Shown here: piece after piece, positions 18,169-28,610 of the stretch | Numbering within the stretch: the stretch's first letter is position 1 | Layout of the letters: each line of letters opens with the position of its first letter | Assembly: GCA_009684515.1 (NCBI GenBank) | Contig: WKKS01000003.1 | Coordinates: forward strand, 124,001 to 188,000 | Length of the DNA: 64,000 nucleotides | Source of the DNA: Geobacter sp. | GTDB lineage: Bacteria > Desulfobacterota > Desulfuromonadia > Geobacterales > Pseudopelobacteraceae | Direction: 5' to 3' | The notes under the pieces: generated by a model | The model's input: the letters and a program-made list of their open reading frames with translations, nothing else | Told to the model about the DNA's origin: nothing | Database searches by the model: none | Position numbers and translations under genes: made by a program

Positions 18169-20805
18169 TTATCTTAACCCGAGGAATACAGTTCCGGCTG
18201 TAATTGCCAGTTGCGAAATGATGGTGGTGATGTCCTTGACATTTCTCATCCAGGCCGTTTTCTCGAAATTCTGTGGTACTACAACGGTGTCGCCAGAATT
18301 AATCTTTTCGCTCATGAAGCCGCTGCCAATCAGAGATGCAAGTGAAGAATATTGCTGCCGGCTGAAAACAGAACCGTCGGCTTTGATAACATAGATTTCA
18401 TCTGTTCTGCTATCCTGGGTAGTGCCGCCGGCCATGTCCAGGTAATATCCAACATTTTTACCTTCCGTATAAACAAAGCTGGTCGGATTCATGACTCTGC
18501 CCAGTACGGCTACCGAATTAGAACGCTGAGGAACTTCCAGCGTGTCTCCACCCATTATTTCAATATCATAGCTGGAACCGGCAAATTTATCCGGCTGTGA
18601 CATCTGAATAACCATTCGTCCCTCGGCTTTGGAGGCTTTAAGGATTTGCAGACTGTTTCGGATACCTTCCATGGCGGATTTATTGGCCGCCAACTCTTCC
18701 GCAGAGGAAGCTGTGGAGGCCAGTTCACTCATTTTGCTGTTCATCTGTTGTTCGGCAGTGGCTACAAATTCGTCCATGCGCTTTTGCTGCATTTCTCGCA
18801 CTGACGTCCTGGTGAATTTTGCCCCGTTCAGGTCCGCCTTTTGATTGAATCCGCCAGCTCTGCGGATGGCGGAACTTAACTTCTCACCCTTGAATATCGG
18901 GTATGTGCCCGGAAAAACGAATTCTCCCTTCAGTGTGATATATCGTTCATTTTCGTCAGCCCAATTTGGGATTTTGCGCACGGTCAATTCATCGTGTGGT
19001 TCAAGCAGAATATTGTGCTGTGGATTCCCCTTGAGTGCTTCTTCCAGGTTGATTGCAATCGGGTAACTGCTGACGGATGAAGATGTCAGTTTTAGACGGG
19101 TCAATTCAGCATCTTTCAAGTAGGCGGTTAATTTTGGGTTACCAGCAAAGGTTAACAGGTCGCGAACCCGCATGTTCTCAAAATAACGGTATTCAGCCGG
19201 TTTCTGCACCTCACCGTTGATTCGGACGTGCGGCATTTCCTCCATTTCCCAGCGTGAAAAAATATGGACAATGTCAAATTCCTTTAGTTCAAGATTGCTG
19301 TCCGGTTCTTTTGCTATGGCGCGTTTGACATTGAAGAATAAAAGTTCCGGGTGAAGATCAGGGGGCATTAATCGAATGATCTGGCCTGACTCTGTGTAAT
19401 ATTCCGGCAGCAAATTGTCTTGTCCAAGCAGTTGATCAACATGCATGCCTGGTTGGAGTGCATAGTCGCCGGGACGGAGAACATAACCTTCCAGACGGGC
19501 ATAGCCGCGCAGCAGATTGTCGATCGGGAATATCTTGATCAGGTCCATATCTTTAATAGCGATGGAGGCGGTCAGTTCATCCAGTACCTTGCCACTATTC
19601 TTGGGATCCAAATTTGCGTCGGTTACAATTTTTTTGTCGTTGGCCTGAACTCTTGATATCTGTATGCGCTGCAGGTAGCCGGTCGGCACGATACCGTTAG
19701 CCAGTTCAAGCAACTCTTTCAGATTGTTTTCGCCTTTAAGCTCATAAATGGCCGGTCGCCGCACGTTGCCGGCAATACCGGCTACCGGTCCGATTGTCGG
19801 GACAAAAATAGTGTCACCAGGCTGCAGGCGTATATCCCGGCTTTTGTCACCTTTCAGAAAAAATGAATACAGATCGACTGAATCAACCAGTTTGCCATCC
19901 CTTACTATTGAGATGGAGCGAAGGCTGCCGTTGGTCGTCGGGCCTCCGGCCGCCGAGAGTGCATTTATGAGCGTGGATAGGGAGGTGATCGAATAATCAC
20001 CAGGCGATTTGACTTCGCCGACTACGTAAACCTTGATCATGCGCAGTTTTCCCATTGTGACGTTCAGGTTGAAGTCACGGAATACTTTGGCCAGTTGACC
20101 AGTCAGTAACTTCGGCAGTTGTCCGAAGGTCGTTCCGGCCACTTTAACCGGCCCGACTTTGGGTAACACTATTTCACCGCTGCGATTGACTTCAAGTTCG
20201 TATGAACCTTCCAGGCTTCCCCAGACCGTTAACATAATGCGGTCTCCGGCACCCATTTGGTAATCAGGTCCGACAGGGATATCTGTTAGTGGTGAAAAAC
20301 CCTGCATTTCGGGCCGAAAAAAATTATAACCAAATTGTTTCAGGTGTTTGATTTTGAATTCCTGCGGAGAAGGTTTAATGCTGCCGGTGCTGTTCTGAAG
20401 CATCGCGCGCTCAGTGCTTGATAATTCTTCATCAGTATCTGTTGGCGGCACTTGTTGCAATGCGGCATTTTGGGGGGGCTGAATTGATTGATTGGCTGGT
20501 TGCGAAGTTTCAACCGTTGCAGGCGCAGAATTGGTTGCCGACATCCTTGCATTCAGCATCGATTGCTGTGCGGGTGTTAATTGCACAGTCGTTCCAGGCT
20601 GTAGATTAGTGGCGCCTGTTGCAGTAGTGATACCTGCGCCAACTGAAGAAACGCCCAAGGTGGAAGGTGCTATGGCGGTAATGGGTGCGATCGGGGTGGA
20701 TGCTGATCTGGCAGAAATTTCTCCTTCGGCATTTACCAACGGCGTTAATATTACCTGAGCGACTAAAAGCGCTGCTATAAACAAGGTGATTCTCTTTAGT
20801 TTCAT
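18169..20805 (-). CDS. large polysaccharide export protein with Poly_export and six SLBB domains
   Basis: 878 residues, more than twice the length of E. coli Wza. Signal peptide 1-26; then a low-complexity Ser/Thr/Ala/Gln/Pro linker to about 150. The Poly_export domain (about 178-250, VGPDYQMGAGDRIMLTVWG) is followed by six SLBB-type units, each recognisable from a GxVxxPxxY core: about residues 262, 345, 440, 531, 626 and 770. A coiled-coil-prone insert (about 670-730) lies between the fifth and sixth. The C-terminus ends in a short hydrophobic segment (IISQLAITAGTVFLGL) that could be the outer-membrane alpha-barrel helix. It forms the periplasmic and outer-membrane channel for the polymer. 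ATG at 20805 with GGGGGA upstream. Confidence 0.92.
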   Translation of the reverse strand: MKLKRITLFIAALLVAQVILTPLVNAEGEISARSASTPIAPITAIAPSTLGVSSVGAGITTATGATNLQPGTTVQLTPAQQSMLNARMSATNSAPATVETSQPANQSIQPPQNAALQQVPPTDTDEELSSTERAMLQNSTGSIKPSPQEFKIKHLKQFGYNFFRPEMQGFSPLTDIPVGPDYQMGAGDRIMLTVWGSLEGSYELEVNRSGEIVLPKVGPVKVAGTTFGQLPKLLTGQLAKVFRDFNLNVTMGKLRMIKVYVVGEVKSPGDYSITSLSTLINALSAAGGPTTNGSLRSISIVRDGKLVDSVDLYSFFLKGDKSRDIRLQPGDTIFVPTIGPVAGIAGNVRRPAIYELKGENNLKELLELANGIVPTGYLQRIQISRVQANDKKIVTDANLDPKNSGKVLDELTASIAIKDMDLIKIFPIDNLLRGYARLEGYVLRPGDYALQPGMHVDQLLGQDNLLPEYYTESGQIIRLMPPDLHPELLFFNVKRAIAKEPDSNLELKEFDIVHIFSRWEMEEMPHVRINGEVQKPAEYRYFENMRVRDLLTFAGNPKLTAYLKDAELTRLKLTSSSVSSYPIAINLEEALKGNPQHNILLEPHDELTVRKIPNWADENERYITLKGEFVFPGTYPIFKGEKLSSAIRRAGGFNQKADLNGAKFTRTSVREMQQKRMDEFVATAEQQMNSKMSELASTASSAEELAANKSAMEGIRNSLQILKASKAEGRMVIQMSQPDKFAGSSYDIEIMGGDTLEVPQRSNSVAVLGRVMNPTSFVYTEGKNVGYYLDMAGGTTQDSRTDEIYVIKADGSVFSRQQYSSLASLIGSGFMSEKINSGDTVVVPQNFEKTAWMRNVKDITTIISQLAITAGTVFLGLR

Positions 20806-21058
20806 TACAATCCCCCATACTCAGCATATTTAAAATGTAATTATTATTCCGTGTTATTTACAATTGCGACCTGTCCATATAACAGAATAGGTGTTGTAAA
20901 TAAAGACAAAATGCTCCGAATCCGTTTATGAAACAAATGCTGATGCAGTGCAAATCTGTTGATTTTTTTGGTCTAAACCGGTACAAGGAAACCCGTCTGA
21001 CAATATGTAGTTTTAATGTGTGCCTTGAACTTGTCAATCAAACGCGGAGGTTTTAAGT

Positions 21059-22627
21059 ATGAGTCTTATCAAACTGTACGATACAACTCTCAGAGATGGG
21101 ACACAGGCAGAGGATATCTCTTTTCTGTTGGAGGATAAAATCCGCATTGCCCATAAACTTGATGAAATCGGAATTCACTATATTGAGGGTGGGTGGCCCG
21201 GAAGTAATCCCAAAGATGTCGCCTTTTTTAAAGAAATAAAAAAAGAACATCTCCAGCAAGCCAAGATAGCCGCATTTGGTTCTACTCGACGGGCCAAGGT
21301 AACACCGGATAAAGACAGCAATATCATCACATTGGTGAAAGCTGAACCGGATGCGATAACCATATTCGGGAAAACCTGGGATTTTCATGTTCGTGAGGCT
21401 CTGCGGATTTCATTGGAAGAAAATCTGGAACTGATCTTCGACTCTTTGGAATATCTCAAGAAAAATGCACCGGAAGTTTTCTATGATGCCGAGCATTTCT
21501 TCGATGGATATAAGGCAAATCCGGATTATGCCATTAAAACCCTGCAAGCCGCCGAGCAGGCTGGTGTTGACTGTATTATTCTTTGCGACACCAACGGCGG
21601 CAGCATGCCTTTTGAAGTTGCGGAAATTATCAAAACAGTTAAATCCCACATTAAGACTCCGCTCGGAATACATACCCATAATGATTCCGAGTGTGCAGTT
21701 GCAAACTCATTGCATGCTGTTGAACAGGGGATAGTTCAGGTTCAGGGCACAATCAACGGTTTCGGTGAGCGTTGCGGAAACGCTAATCTTTGTTCAATTA
21801 TTCCGGCACTGAAAGCCAAGATGAAGAAAGATTGCATGACGGATGAGCAGATGCGGCATCTGAGAGACGTTTCACGTTTTGTCTACGAACTGGCCAACAT
21901 ATCTCCAAACAAGCATCAGGCTTACGTCGGAAATTCCGCTTTTGCACACAAAGGGGGCGTACACGTCAGCGCAATTCAGCGCCACCCTGAGACTTATGAG
22001 CATATGCGTCCCGAGTTGGTGGGCAATTGCACCAGAGTTCTGATTTCTGACCTGTCAGGTCGTTCCAATATCCTGGCCAAGGCTGAGGAATTCAATATCA
22101 ATCTGGATAGCAAGGACCCGGTTACTCTGGAGATTCTTGACAATATCAAAGAGATGGAAAACCGCGGTTATCAGTTCGAAGGGGCCGAAGCATCTTTTGA
22201 GTTGTTGATGAAAAAGGCGATCGGTTCGCACAAGAAATATTTTACTGTCATGGGTTTCCGAGTCATTGATGAAAAGCGCGGCGAGGATCAAAAGCCGATC
22301 GCTGAAGCTACCATAATGGTCAAGGTAGGAGGCAAGGTTGAGCACACCGCTGCCGAGGGTAATGGGCCGGTAAATGCTCTGGACAACGCTATCCGCAAGG
22401 CTCTTGAAAAGTTCTATCCAAAGCTTAAGGAAGTCAAATTGCTCGATTACAAGGTTCGTGTTCTGCCGGCTGGTCAGGGGACGGCTTCCGCAACGCGTGT
22501 GCTGATTGAGTCTGGCGACAAACACTCCCGTTGGGGGACTGTCGGGGTTTCGGACAATATTATCGACGCTTCTTATCAAGCTTTGATTGATAGCATTGAT
22601 TACAAACTTCATAAGTCTGAGGAGTAA
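21059..22627 (+). CDS. cimA: (R)-citramalate synthase
   Basis: 522 residues. Condenses pyruvate and acetyl-CoA to (R)-citramalate, the first step of the threonine-independent isoleucine route that is known from Geobacter. The N-terminal HMGL-like TIM barrel has [12 protein letters not shown] (9-20) and the metal site [13 protein letters not shown] (about 205-217), and [15 protein letters not shown]. The C-terminal 130 residues form the LeuA-type allosteric dimerisation domain ([24 protein letters not shown]), which usually binds isoleucine. The length and [10 protein letters not shown] motif fit the citramalate synthase group rather than LeuA. Start ATG after GGAGG. No attenuator or leader peptide was seen in the 253 bases upstream. 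Confidence 0.94.
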   Translation: MSLIKLYDTTLRDGTQAEDISFLLEDKIRIAHKLDEIGIHYIEGGWPGSNPKDVAFFKEIKKEHLQQAKIAAFGSTRRAKVTPDKDSNIITLVKAEPDAITIFGKTWDFHVREALRISLEENLELIFDSLEYLKKNAPEVFYDAEHFFDGYKANPDYAIKTLQAAEQAGVDCIILCDTNGGSMPFEVAEIIKTVKSHIKTPLGIHTHNDSECAVANSLHAVEQGIVQVQGTINGFGERCGNANLCSIIPALKAKMKKDCMTDEQMRHLRDVSRFVYELANISPNKHQAYVGNSAFAHKGGVHVSAIQRHPETYEHMRPELVGNCTRVLISDLSGRSNILAKAEEFNINLDSKDPVTLEILDNIKEMENRGYQFEGAEASFELLMKKAIGSHKKYFTVMGFRVIDEKRGEDQKPIAEATIMVKVGGKVEHTAAEGNGPVNALDNAIRKALEKFYPKLKEVKLLDYKVRVLPAGQGTASATRVLIESGDKHSRWGTVGVSDNIIDASYQALIDSIDYKLHKSEE

Positions 22628-22643
22628 TCCAGGGAACGGTATA

Positions 22644-23192
22644 ATGCAGAGGAGCATCGTAATTGCTCTGGCTGTCCTGGTGTCTTTGCCGCTTGTTATG
22701 AAAAGCCGTGGGAGTAGAGTTGTCTCTGCTCCCGCGGCTTTTTCTGTTATTTCATCTCCAACTGTCCAGATAAGCATTAGCGGGGACGTGCGACATCCGG
22801 GGGTTTATTCAGTTGGTGTCAATAGTGTGACGTCTGCTGTCATTAAAATGGCGGTGCCCGTTCGCCCTGTAAAGCACATAATTCCAGATAGGTGCAGTTC
22901 AAAAGTTGCAGAAGAGGGTGACCTTTTGAAATTCACCCTACAGAACGACGGTACAGGAATTATTTTGTGTGATTTAATGCCCGCTAATGATCGCATTCTG
23001 CTCGGCATCGCCCTTGATATTAATTCTGTCAGTGAATCTGATTTTGAACTTTTACCTGGTGTTGGCCCCGTTATGGCGAAGAGAATTGTGGAATATCGTC
23101 AAAAAAATGGCAGTAATATAAAGGTAGAAGATCTGCTGCAAGTTGAAGGTATCGGTGAGAAGAAGTTTAAAATGATTGCTAAATATTTCTAA
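22644..23192 (+). CDS. ComEA-like helix-hairpin-helix DNA-binding protein
   Basis: 182 residues from the ATG at 22644 (AGGGAACGG upstream); a longer frame reading into cimA is not needed. A signal-anchor helix (about residues 4-18) is followed by an SLBB-like segment (ISGDVRHPGVYSV, about 45-57) and a C-terminal helix-hairpin-helix pair (DINSVSESDFELLPGVGPVMAKRIVEYRQ and DLLQVEGIGEKKFKMI). In competence systems ComEA binds incoming double-stranded DNA outside the inner membrane. Both helix-hairpin-helix GxG motifs (GVGPVMA, GIGEKKF) are intact. Alone it does not prove natural transformation, as no other com gene is near. Confidence 0.85.
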   Translation: MQRSIVIALAVLVSLPLVMKSRGSRVVSAPAAFSVISSPTVQISISGDVRHPGVYSVGVNSVTSAVIKMAVPVRPVKHIIPDRCSSKVAEEGDLLKFTLQNDGTGIILCDLMPANDRILLGIALDINSVSESDFELLPGVGPVMAKRIVEYRQKNGSNIKVEDLLQVEGIGEKKFKMIAKYF

Positions 23193-23271
23193 CATACAGA
23201 AAGTATTGATTATATTTGATGTGTTAAAATACCATTCTATTATTTTTTCCGCATTGGCATACATGATGTAA

Positions 23272-23313
23272 CCTCTCCGGGCACACTGTCTGAAACTATC
23301 GCACCCGGGGAGG
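23272..23313 (+). promoter_or_regulatory. hairpin that buries the ribosome binding site of the next small gene
   Basis: CCTCTCCGGG (23272-23281) pairs over ten bases (one G-T) with CCCGGGGAGG (23304-23313), loop of 22 bases. The 3' arm contains the GGGGAGG ribosome binding site of the ATG at 23319. No T run follows, so it is not a terminator. It is a candidate translational switch. Confidence 0.6.
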
Positions 23314-23318
23314 GCTTT

Positions 23319-23474
23319 ATGCATTGTCCACGCTGCAAAGGTCGTATGTTTACAGAGAAATTCTACGATTTTGTCCGCTCCTATGATGCCTGGAAATGTA
23401 CTTGTTGCGGTGAAATGATTGATTCAACTATTCTTTCAAATCGAACAAGGAACAATAACTCCCAGCTTGGGTAA
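23319..23474 (+). CDS. 51-residue zinc-ribbon protein
   Basis: Small gene with a strong GGGGAGG ribosome binding site six bases before the ATG. The protein has two CxxC-type knuckles, HCPRCKGRM (C3, C6) and WKCTCCGEM (C27, C29, C30), the layout of a zinc ribbon, and an Asn-rich tail. Function unknown; similar tiny zinc-ribbon proteins are frequent in Geobacter relatives. It is followed by an intrinsic terminator, so it forms its own unit or ends the cimA-comEA transcript. The ribosome binding site can be hidden in a hairpin. Confidence 0.75.
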   Translation: MHCPRCKGRMFTEKFYDFVRSYDAWKCTCCGEMIDSTILSNRTRNNNSQLG

Positions 23475-23501
23475 CGTAAATATAATCGTTGTTGTGTATA
23501 G

Positions 23502-23530
23502 AGGGATCCCTGTGTCGGGGTCCCTTTTTG
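23502..23530 (+). terminator. intrinsic terminator
   Basis: 9-bp stem AGGGATCCC/GGGGTCCCT (23502-23510 with 23517-23525, one G-T pair), loop TGTGTC, followed by a T run interrupted by one G. Confidence 0.85.
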
Positions 23531-23602
23531 TTTGACAGCACATCAGCGACAGGTTAATGAACAGCACTGCGGATTACATTCAAACGGTTCAGGAGACTTT
23601 TC

Positions 23603-24322
23603 ATGACAAGAAATGACGGGCGACGAGTTGAAGAATTACGCCCTATTACAATTACCAGAAACTTTACCAGGCATGCTGAAGGTTCAGTTTTGATTGAATT
23701 CGGAGATACCAAAGTTATCTGTACCGCTTCTGTTGAAGAATCAGTGCCTCCGTTCTTACGCGGTAAGGGAACAGGCTGGGTGACGGCCGAGTATGCAATG
23801 TTGCCGCGTGCCACTCATACTCGTTCGCCCCGTGAGGCCGCCAAGGGAAAACAGAGTGGTCGCACACTTGAAATACAGCGGTTGATCGGGCGCTCGTTGC
23901 GCGCTGTGGTCGATCTTGCCATGTTGGGTGAACGTTCTATACACATCGACTGTGATGTTATCCAGGCTGATGGAGGTACTCGCACGGCATCAATAACCGG
24001 TGCTTACGTAGCCTTGGTGGATGCTGTGGGGACTCTGTTGGGCAAAGGTTTGCTGACTGAAACACCAGTCAGGGAGGCGGTCGCTGCTGTCAGTGTCGGA
24101 ATTGTCAGCGGGGAGCCGCTGCTGGACTTGAACTATCCCGAGGATTCAGCTGCAGAGGTGGACATGAATTTCGTTATTACATCCAGTGAGCGTTTTGTGG
24201 AAGTTCAAGGTACCGCAGAGGCGGAGCCATTTACCGTTGCCCAGATGGATGCCATGCGTGACCTTGCTATGGCAGGTATGCGCAAGTTGTTTGATATTCA
24301 GCAGGAGGCGTTGTCAAAGTGA
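23603..24322 (+). CDS. rph: ribonuclease PH
   Basis: 239 residues, the usual length. Phosphorolytic 3'-5' exoribonuclease that trims tRNA 3' ends. Family signs: N-terminal [19 protein letters not shown], the [13 protein letters not shown] strand, [26 protein letters not shown] and [18 protein letters not shown], which hold the phosphate and metal-binding residues. Its stop overlaps the GTG start of rdgB (GTGA), a coupling often seen for this pair in bacteria. Confidence 0.97.
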   Translation: MTRNDGRRVEELRPITITRNFTRHAEGSVLIEFGDTKVICTASVEESVPPFLRGKGTGWVTAEYAMLPRATHTRSPREAAKGKQSGRTLEIQRLIGRSLRAVVDLAMLGERSIHIDCDVIQADGGTRTASITGAYVALVDAVGTLLGKGLLTETPVREAVAAVSVGIVSGEPLLDLNYPEDSAAEVDMNFVITSSERFVEVQGTAEAEPFTVAQMDAMRDLAMAGMRKLFDIQQEALSK

Positions 24323-24924
24323 ATTGTTTGGTGGTCGCAACCCGCAACCGCGGCAAAATAAAAGAGTTGGAAGTTCTGCTCGGCGGTCTGGTAACCAAGA
24401 TTATGAGTTCTGCGGATCTTGAAGGATTTCCGGATACAATCGAAGATGGTGACACTTTTAAGGATAACGCTCTAAAAAAAGCGCGTGAAGCTTCAGCGTT
24501 TTCGGGCTTGTCGGCTCTGGCAGACGATTCGGGACTCATTGTAGATGCACTTGATGGCCTTCCGGGAGTGTTATCAGCCCGTTTTGCAGGTGTGGGGGGC
24601 GGAGATGCGGCAAATAATGATCTGCTTTTGATGAAAATGAAGGGTGTACCTTTAGAAAGCAGGCGAGCCGCCTTTCTTTGTGTCCTGGCTTTTGTATCCC
24701 CGCAAGGTGTTGAGCGTACTTTTGTAGGCAGGGTAGGGGGGCAGATACTGGAATCTCCCAGGGGAACAGAAGGTTTTGGATACGATCCGCTATTTTTGGT
24801 GGACGGTTCAGGCTGCAGCATGGCAGAGTTGGACTTGGAACAGAAAAATGTTATCAGCCACCGTGGCCAGGCTTTTAGGCAATTTCTTGAGTTTTATAAA
24901 GAATATGGCCAGATCAAGTCGTAA
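24319..24924 (+). CDS. rdgB: XTP/dITP diphosphatase (RdgB/HAM1)
   Basis: 201 residues starting at a GTG that overlaps the rph stop by four bases. Hydrolyses dITP, XTP and ITP to the monophosphates and so keeps damaged purines out of DNA and RNA. Motifs: [14 protein letters not shown] (substrate and phosphate site), [28 protein letters not shown] with the metal-binding Asp residues, [11 protein letters not shown] and [18 protein letters not shown]. All conserved positions are present. Confidence 0.96.
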   Translation: MNCLVVATRNRGKIKELEVLLGGLVTKIMSSADLEGFPDTIEDGDTFKDNALKKAREASAFSGLSALADDSGLIVDALDGLPGVLSARFAGVGGGDAANNDLLLMKMKGVPLESRRAAFLCVLAFVSPQGVERTFVGRVGGQILESPRGTEGFGYDPLFLVDGSGCSMAELDLEQKNVISHRGQAFRQFLEFYKEYGQIKS

Positions 24925-24980
24925 TGGTATTTTAGACTCAGATAAAGTGTTTGTTTGAAAATGAGAGCGAAGGAATTAAT

Positions 24981-26450
24981 TTGAAAGACTTTAAAAACGC
25001 AGGTAAGAAAAATCTTAAATCTGGATCGGCTCCGGTTAAAGCAGCTAATTTCTCTCCAATAGCCAAACCTTATTCACGTTTGGTAAGGAATACAGTTCTT
25101 GAGTTGAGAATTTCATCTCTGGACGATGATGGTTACGGAGTCGTTCGTGGTGAAGATGGGATGACGTATAAAATTAGCGGTGCCATCCCTGGTGATTTGG
25201 CGATGGTTGTCGTTGATCATGTAGCGGGTGGAACAGCTTTTGGCCGTATAAAAAAAATGCTGCAGCCATCAGAATTGCGCAGCAAGCGTCCACCATGCAG
25301 CGAAAGTGCAGAGTGTTGCGGCTGTCCGCTGATCGCAATGAAGTACGCTGAACAGAAAACCTGGAAGCGCGGTATGGTTTTGTCAGAGTTGTCAAAATAC
25401 ACCGAACTAACAGGCATTACAGTGCATCCGCTGCTTTCACCACTCAATTTGATTCATTACCGCAGCACAGCTAAGCTGTCCGTTGCCGGTAAATTCTCTG
25501 ACCCGTTTATTGGCATCTATCGCCGTGCCAGTCACGATGTTTATGATCTGGACCAATGTCCGCTTCATCACCCTTTGATTAACAAAGTGGTAGAGGCTGT
25601 CAGGAAGGGGATATCAAAGTGTAAAGTTCCCATTTATAACCAACAGAGCAAAATGGGGCTTTTGCGCTATCTTGTCGTGCGAGTGTCTGTATCTGAAAAA
25701 AAAGCAATGGTGGTGTTTGTCACTGCCAAGCGCTCCTACAATGAGATTCACCACTTAAGCCGTTATGTGCAAGAGCAGGTTCCGGAAGTTCAGGTTATGG
25801 CCCAGAATGTAAATAGTTCTGAAGGAAATGTAATTATGGGGAAGAAAGATTTTTTCCTGACGCCTCAGCACCATTTGACAGACAAGGTCGGAGATGTTTC
25901 TTTCAGGATTTCTCCGCGTTCATTTTTTCAGGTCAACAACAGCGGTGCGGATCTGATCTATTCCCAGGTGCGTGACTGGGCGGCTCTCACCGGTGCAGAA
26001 TCAGTACTTGACATGTATTGCGGCATCGGCGGCATAGCGATGTTTCTTGCAAAACATGCTCGAGAGGTGATCGGCGTGGAGTATGTCGAAGAAGCCGTTG
26101 CGGATGCCAGGCTTAACGCCAAGATCAACAATATCCGCAACTGCAGATTCGAGGCTGGAGACTCCGCCGAAATATTGGAAGAGCTGCATGAAGAAAAACA
26201 GCATGTCGACATGGCCGTGCTAAATCCACCTCGCAAGGGTTGCGAACCCAAGGTTTTGGAGCAGATTGCACTGCTTGCTCCCAAATCTATAATCTATGTT
26301 TCTTGCTCCCCAGCCACCCTCGCGCGAGATCTGGTTGTACTCAAAAAACTTGGCTATATCTGTAGTGAAATTCAACCGGTTGACATGTTTCCACAGACGG
26401 TACATGTGGAGAACGTTGCCAGACTTGAAAAAATAACAAAATCAGCTTGA
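24981..26450 (+). CDS. 23S rRNA (uracil-5-)-methyltransferase, RlmD/RumA family
   Basis: 489 residues from a TTG at 24981 with AAGGA six bases upstream; a TTG at 24951 lacks a binding site. Makes 5-methyluridine in RNA. The N-terminal TRAM domain (RISSLDDDGYGVVR... GDLAMVVV) is followed by the 4Fe-4S cysteines (PPCSESAECCGCPLIAMKYAEQKTWKR, about 107-130) and the SAM-binding core (VLDMYCGIGGIAMFLA). The catalytic region has NPPRKGC and the nucleophile in YVSCSPATLARDL. This is the RlmD/RlmC/TrmA group; the exact target uridine is not readable. Confidence 0.9.
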   Translation: MKDFKNAGKKNLKSGSAPVKAANFSPIAKPYSRLVRNTVLELRISSLDDDGYGVVRGEDGMTYKISGAIPGDLAMVVVDHVAGGTAFGRIKKMLQPSELRSKRPPCSESAECCGCPLIAMKYAEQKTWKRGMVLSELSKYTELTGITVHPLLSPLNLIHYRSTAKLSVAGKFSDPFIGIYRRASHDVYDLDQCPLHHPLINKVVEAVRKGISKCKVPIYNQQSKMGLLRYLVVRVSVSEKKAMVVFVTAKRSYNEIHHLSRYVQEQVPEVQVMAQNVNSSEGNVIMGKKDFFLTPQHHLTDKVGDVSFRISPRSFFQVNNSGADLIYSQVRDWAALTGAESVLDMYCGIGGIAMFLAKHAREVIGVEYVEEAVADARLNAKINNIRNCRFEAGDSAEILEELHEEKQHVDMAVLNPPRKGCEPKVLEQIALLAPKSIIYVSCSPATLARDLVVLKKLGYICSEIQPVDMFPQTVHVENVARLEKITKSA

Positions 26451-26475
26451 CATATAACTGGCAACTTGCTATTAC
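26447..26475 (+). promoter_or_regulatory. promoter of tRNA-Val
   Basis: TTGACA (26447-26452), a 17-base spacer and TATTAC (26470-26475). The -35 overlaps the stop codon of the methyltransferase gene, and the tRNA begins about 17 bases after the -10. It may also drive thrS. Confidence 0.7.
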
Positions 26476-26492
26476 TTTTCAGCTTTTGATGC

Positions 26493-26567
26493 AGGCGCGT
26501 AGCTCAGGGGGAGAGCGCTACCTTGACACGGTAGAGGTCGGCGGTTCGAGACCGCCCGCGCCTACCA
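26493..26567 (+). tRNA. tRNA-Val (anticodon GAC)
   Basis: 75 bases including an encoded CCA. Acceptor AGGCGCG/CGCGCCT, D arm GCTC/GAGC, anticodon stem CTACC/GGTAG with loop TTGACAC (anticodon GAC), and T arm GGCGG-TTCGAGA-CCGCC. All stems pair. Confidence 0.97.
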
Positions 26568-26649
26568 TTAAAAGCTGTAACGAGACGGTCAGGATGCGGG
26601 CATCGATGTTTCGATGCCTTTTCTGTTTCTCCTTGAAAAGGATGGTTGA

Positions 26650-28560
26650 ATGTCTACTTTAAAGATAATGCTACCGGATAACTCATGTCGAGAACTTCAG
26701 GCCGGCGCCACAGTTTATGATCTGGCTGCATCGATAGGTGCAGGACTGGCTAAGGCTGCAATGGCAGGCAAGGTGAACGGCCAGCTAGTTGATCTTTCAT
26801 CACAATTGATGGATGGTGACTGCGTTGAGATAATTACCGAAAAGAGTGCAGAAGCTCTTGAAATAATTAGGCACTCAACTTCGCATCTCATGGCTCAGGC
26901 TGTCAAAGAACTTTTTCCGCAAGCTAAGGTAACGATCGGACCTGCTATCGAGACCGGTTTTTATTATGATTTTGATGTAGAAAAGCCGTTTACTCCTGAA
27001 GATCTGGAGCGCATTGAAATCAAGATGACTGAGTTGGCCGCCGCTGATCAGAAAATAGTACGTAAAGAAATGTCAAGTGCTGATGCAGTCAGCATGTTTG
27101 AAAAAATGGCCGAGCCTTATAAGACCGAATTGATCAATGATCTGGGTGTAGAGCAGGTGTCAGTCTACAGTCAGGGCAACTTTGCTGATCTGTGCCGCGG
27201 ACCTCATCTACCTTCGACATCGCGAATTAAGGCATTTAAGTTGCTGTCAATAGCTGGTGCATACTGGCGCGGAGATGAAAAGAACCGCATGCTCCAGCGT
27301 ATTTACGGCACCGCCTTTGTTGATAAGAAAGAACTTGAAGCTTACCTGCATCGTCTGGATGAGGCCAAACGTCGTGACCATCGCAAGCTTGGGCGTGAGT
27401 TGGATTTGTTCTCGTTTTCGGATGAAGTTGGTGCCGGATTCCCTATTTGGCATCCTAAAGGCGCCATGCTGCGTACTGTACTTGAAGATTTTGAACGCAA
27501 AGAACATCTTAAGCGTGATTACGATATTGTTGTGGGTCCGCAAATTCTGAAGAGTGAACTTTGGCAGCGTTCCGGGCACTACGACAATTATAGCGAAAAC
27601 ATGTATTTTACTGAAGTGGACGAGCAGAGTTACGGCATCAAGCCGATGAATTGTCTGTCCCACATGATGATATACAAGTCACAGCTTAGAAGTTATCGTG
27701 ACCTGCCTTTGCGGTATTTTGAACTGGGAACTGTACATCGCCATGAAAGAGCCGGCGTGTTGCATGGTCTCATGAGGGTTCGTTGTTTTACCCAGGATGA
27801 TGCTCACATTCTATGTACGCCGGAACAGCTTGATGCTGAGATTAAGAATGTCATCTCATTTGTTAATGATGTTATGGGTATTTTTGGATTCGAATATGAG
27901 ATGGAACTCTCAACTCGTCCTGAAAAGTCCATTGGATCAGATGAAGACTGGGACCAAGCAACAAATGCTTTGTTGGCAGCTTTGAAGGACACCGGTCGGC
28001 CGTTTGAGGTAAACGAAGGTGATGGGGCGTTTTACGGTCCTAAGATAGACATCAAATTGCGCGATTGTCTTGACAGACGCTGGCAGTGTGCTACTATCCA
28101 GTGCGATTTTACTCTGCCAGAGCGGTTTGACCTGACTTATGTCGCTTCTGATGGTGAACGCAGGCGACCTGTTATGGTTCATCGTGTCATCCTCGGTTCT
28201 ATTGAGCGTTTTATAGGGGTGCTTATTGAGCATTACGCCGGCAGTTTTCCACTTTGGATTTCACCGGTGCAGGCAGTCATACTAACTGTGACTGATAATC
28301 AAATCCCATTTGCAAAGGAAGTTTACAGGAATCTCAAGTCTGCTGGCGTGAGGGTGCAGAGCGATTTCCGCAATGAGAAGCTGAGTTTCAAGATTCGTGA
28401 AGCTCAATTGCAGAAAACACCTTACATGCTTGTCATAGGCGATAAAGAAGTTGAGCAGGGTACGGTTACTCCGCGTTATCGGGACGGCAAAAATCTACAG
28501 CCGATGAAGCCTGGTGAGTTTGTTGATTTTGTAAGTATTGAATGCAGGGAATTTAAATAG
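26650..28560 (+). CDS. thrS: threonine-tRNA ligase
   Basis: 636 residues, the full bacterial form. Order of domains: TGS (about 1-62), the editing domain with the [11 protein letters not shown] motif (about 78-88) that removes mischarged serine, the class II catalytic core ([46 protein letters not shown] with motif 2; [18 protein letters not shown] with motif 3) and the C-terminal anticodon-binding domain. The zinc-binding Cys and His of the core are present (MNCLSHM, and the His of motif 3). It heads the thrS-infC-rpmI-rplT group. No T-box or tRNA-like operator was seen upstream. Confidence 0.98.
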   Translation: MSTLKIMLPDNSCRELQAGATVYDLAASIGAGLAKAAMAGKVNGQLVDLSSQLMDGDCVEIITEKSAEALEIIRHSTSHLMAQAVKELFPQAKVTIGPAIETGFYYDFDVEKPFTPEDLERIEIKMTELAAADQKIVRKEMSSADAVSMFEKMAEPYKTELINDLGVEQVSVYSQGNFADLCRGPHLPSTSRIKAFKLLSIAGAYWRGDEKNRMLQRIYGTAFVDKKELEAYLHRLDEAKRRDHRKLGRELDLFSFSDEVGAGFPIWHPKGAMLRTVLEDFERKEHLKRDYDIVVGPQILKSELWQRSGHYDNYSENMYFTEVDEQSYGIKPMNCLSHMMIYKSQLRSYRDLPLRYFELGTVHRHERAGVLHGLMRVRCFTQDDAHILCTPEQLDAEIKNVISFVNDVMGIFGFEYEMELSTRPEKSIGSDEDWDQATNALLAALKDTGRPFEVNEGDGAFYGPKIDIKLRDCLDRRWQCATIQCDFTLPERFDLTYVASDGERRRPVMVHRVILGSIERFIGVLIEHYAGSFPLWISPVQAVILTVTDNQIPFAKEVYRNLKSAGVRVQSDFRNEKLSFKIREAQLQKTPYMLVIGDKEVEQGTVTPRYRDGKNLQPMKPGEFVDFVSIECREFK

Positions 28561-28610
28561 ATTGTACGATCAGGTGACAGCGTTTAAAGCTGCCATCAGG
28601 AGGTGTCGCC

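Noticed and set aside
20806..21058. Isoleucine leader peptide or attenuator before cimA
   Set aside because: No short frame with repeated Ile, Leu or Val codons and no terminator hairpin.
26568..26649. T-box or tRNA-like operator before thrS; likewise before pheS and proS
   Set aside because: No AGGGTGG-like antiterminator motif, specifier stem or leader terminator was found in these short gaps.
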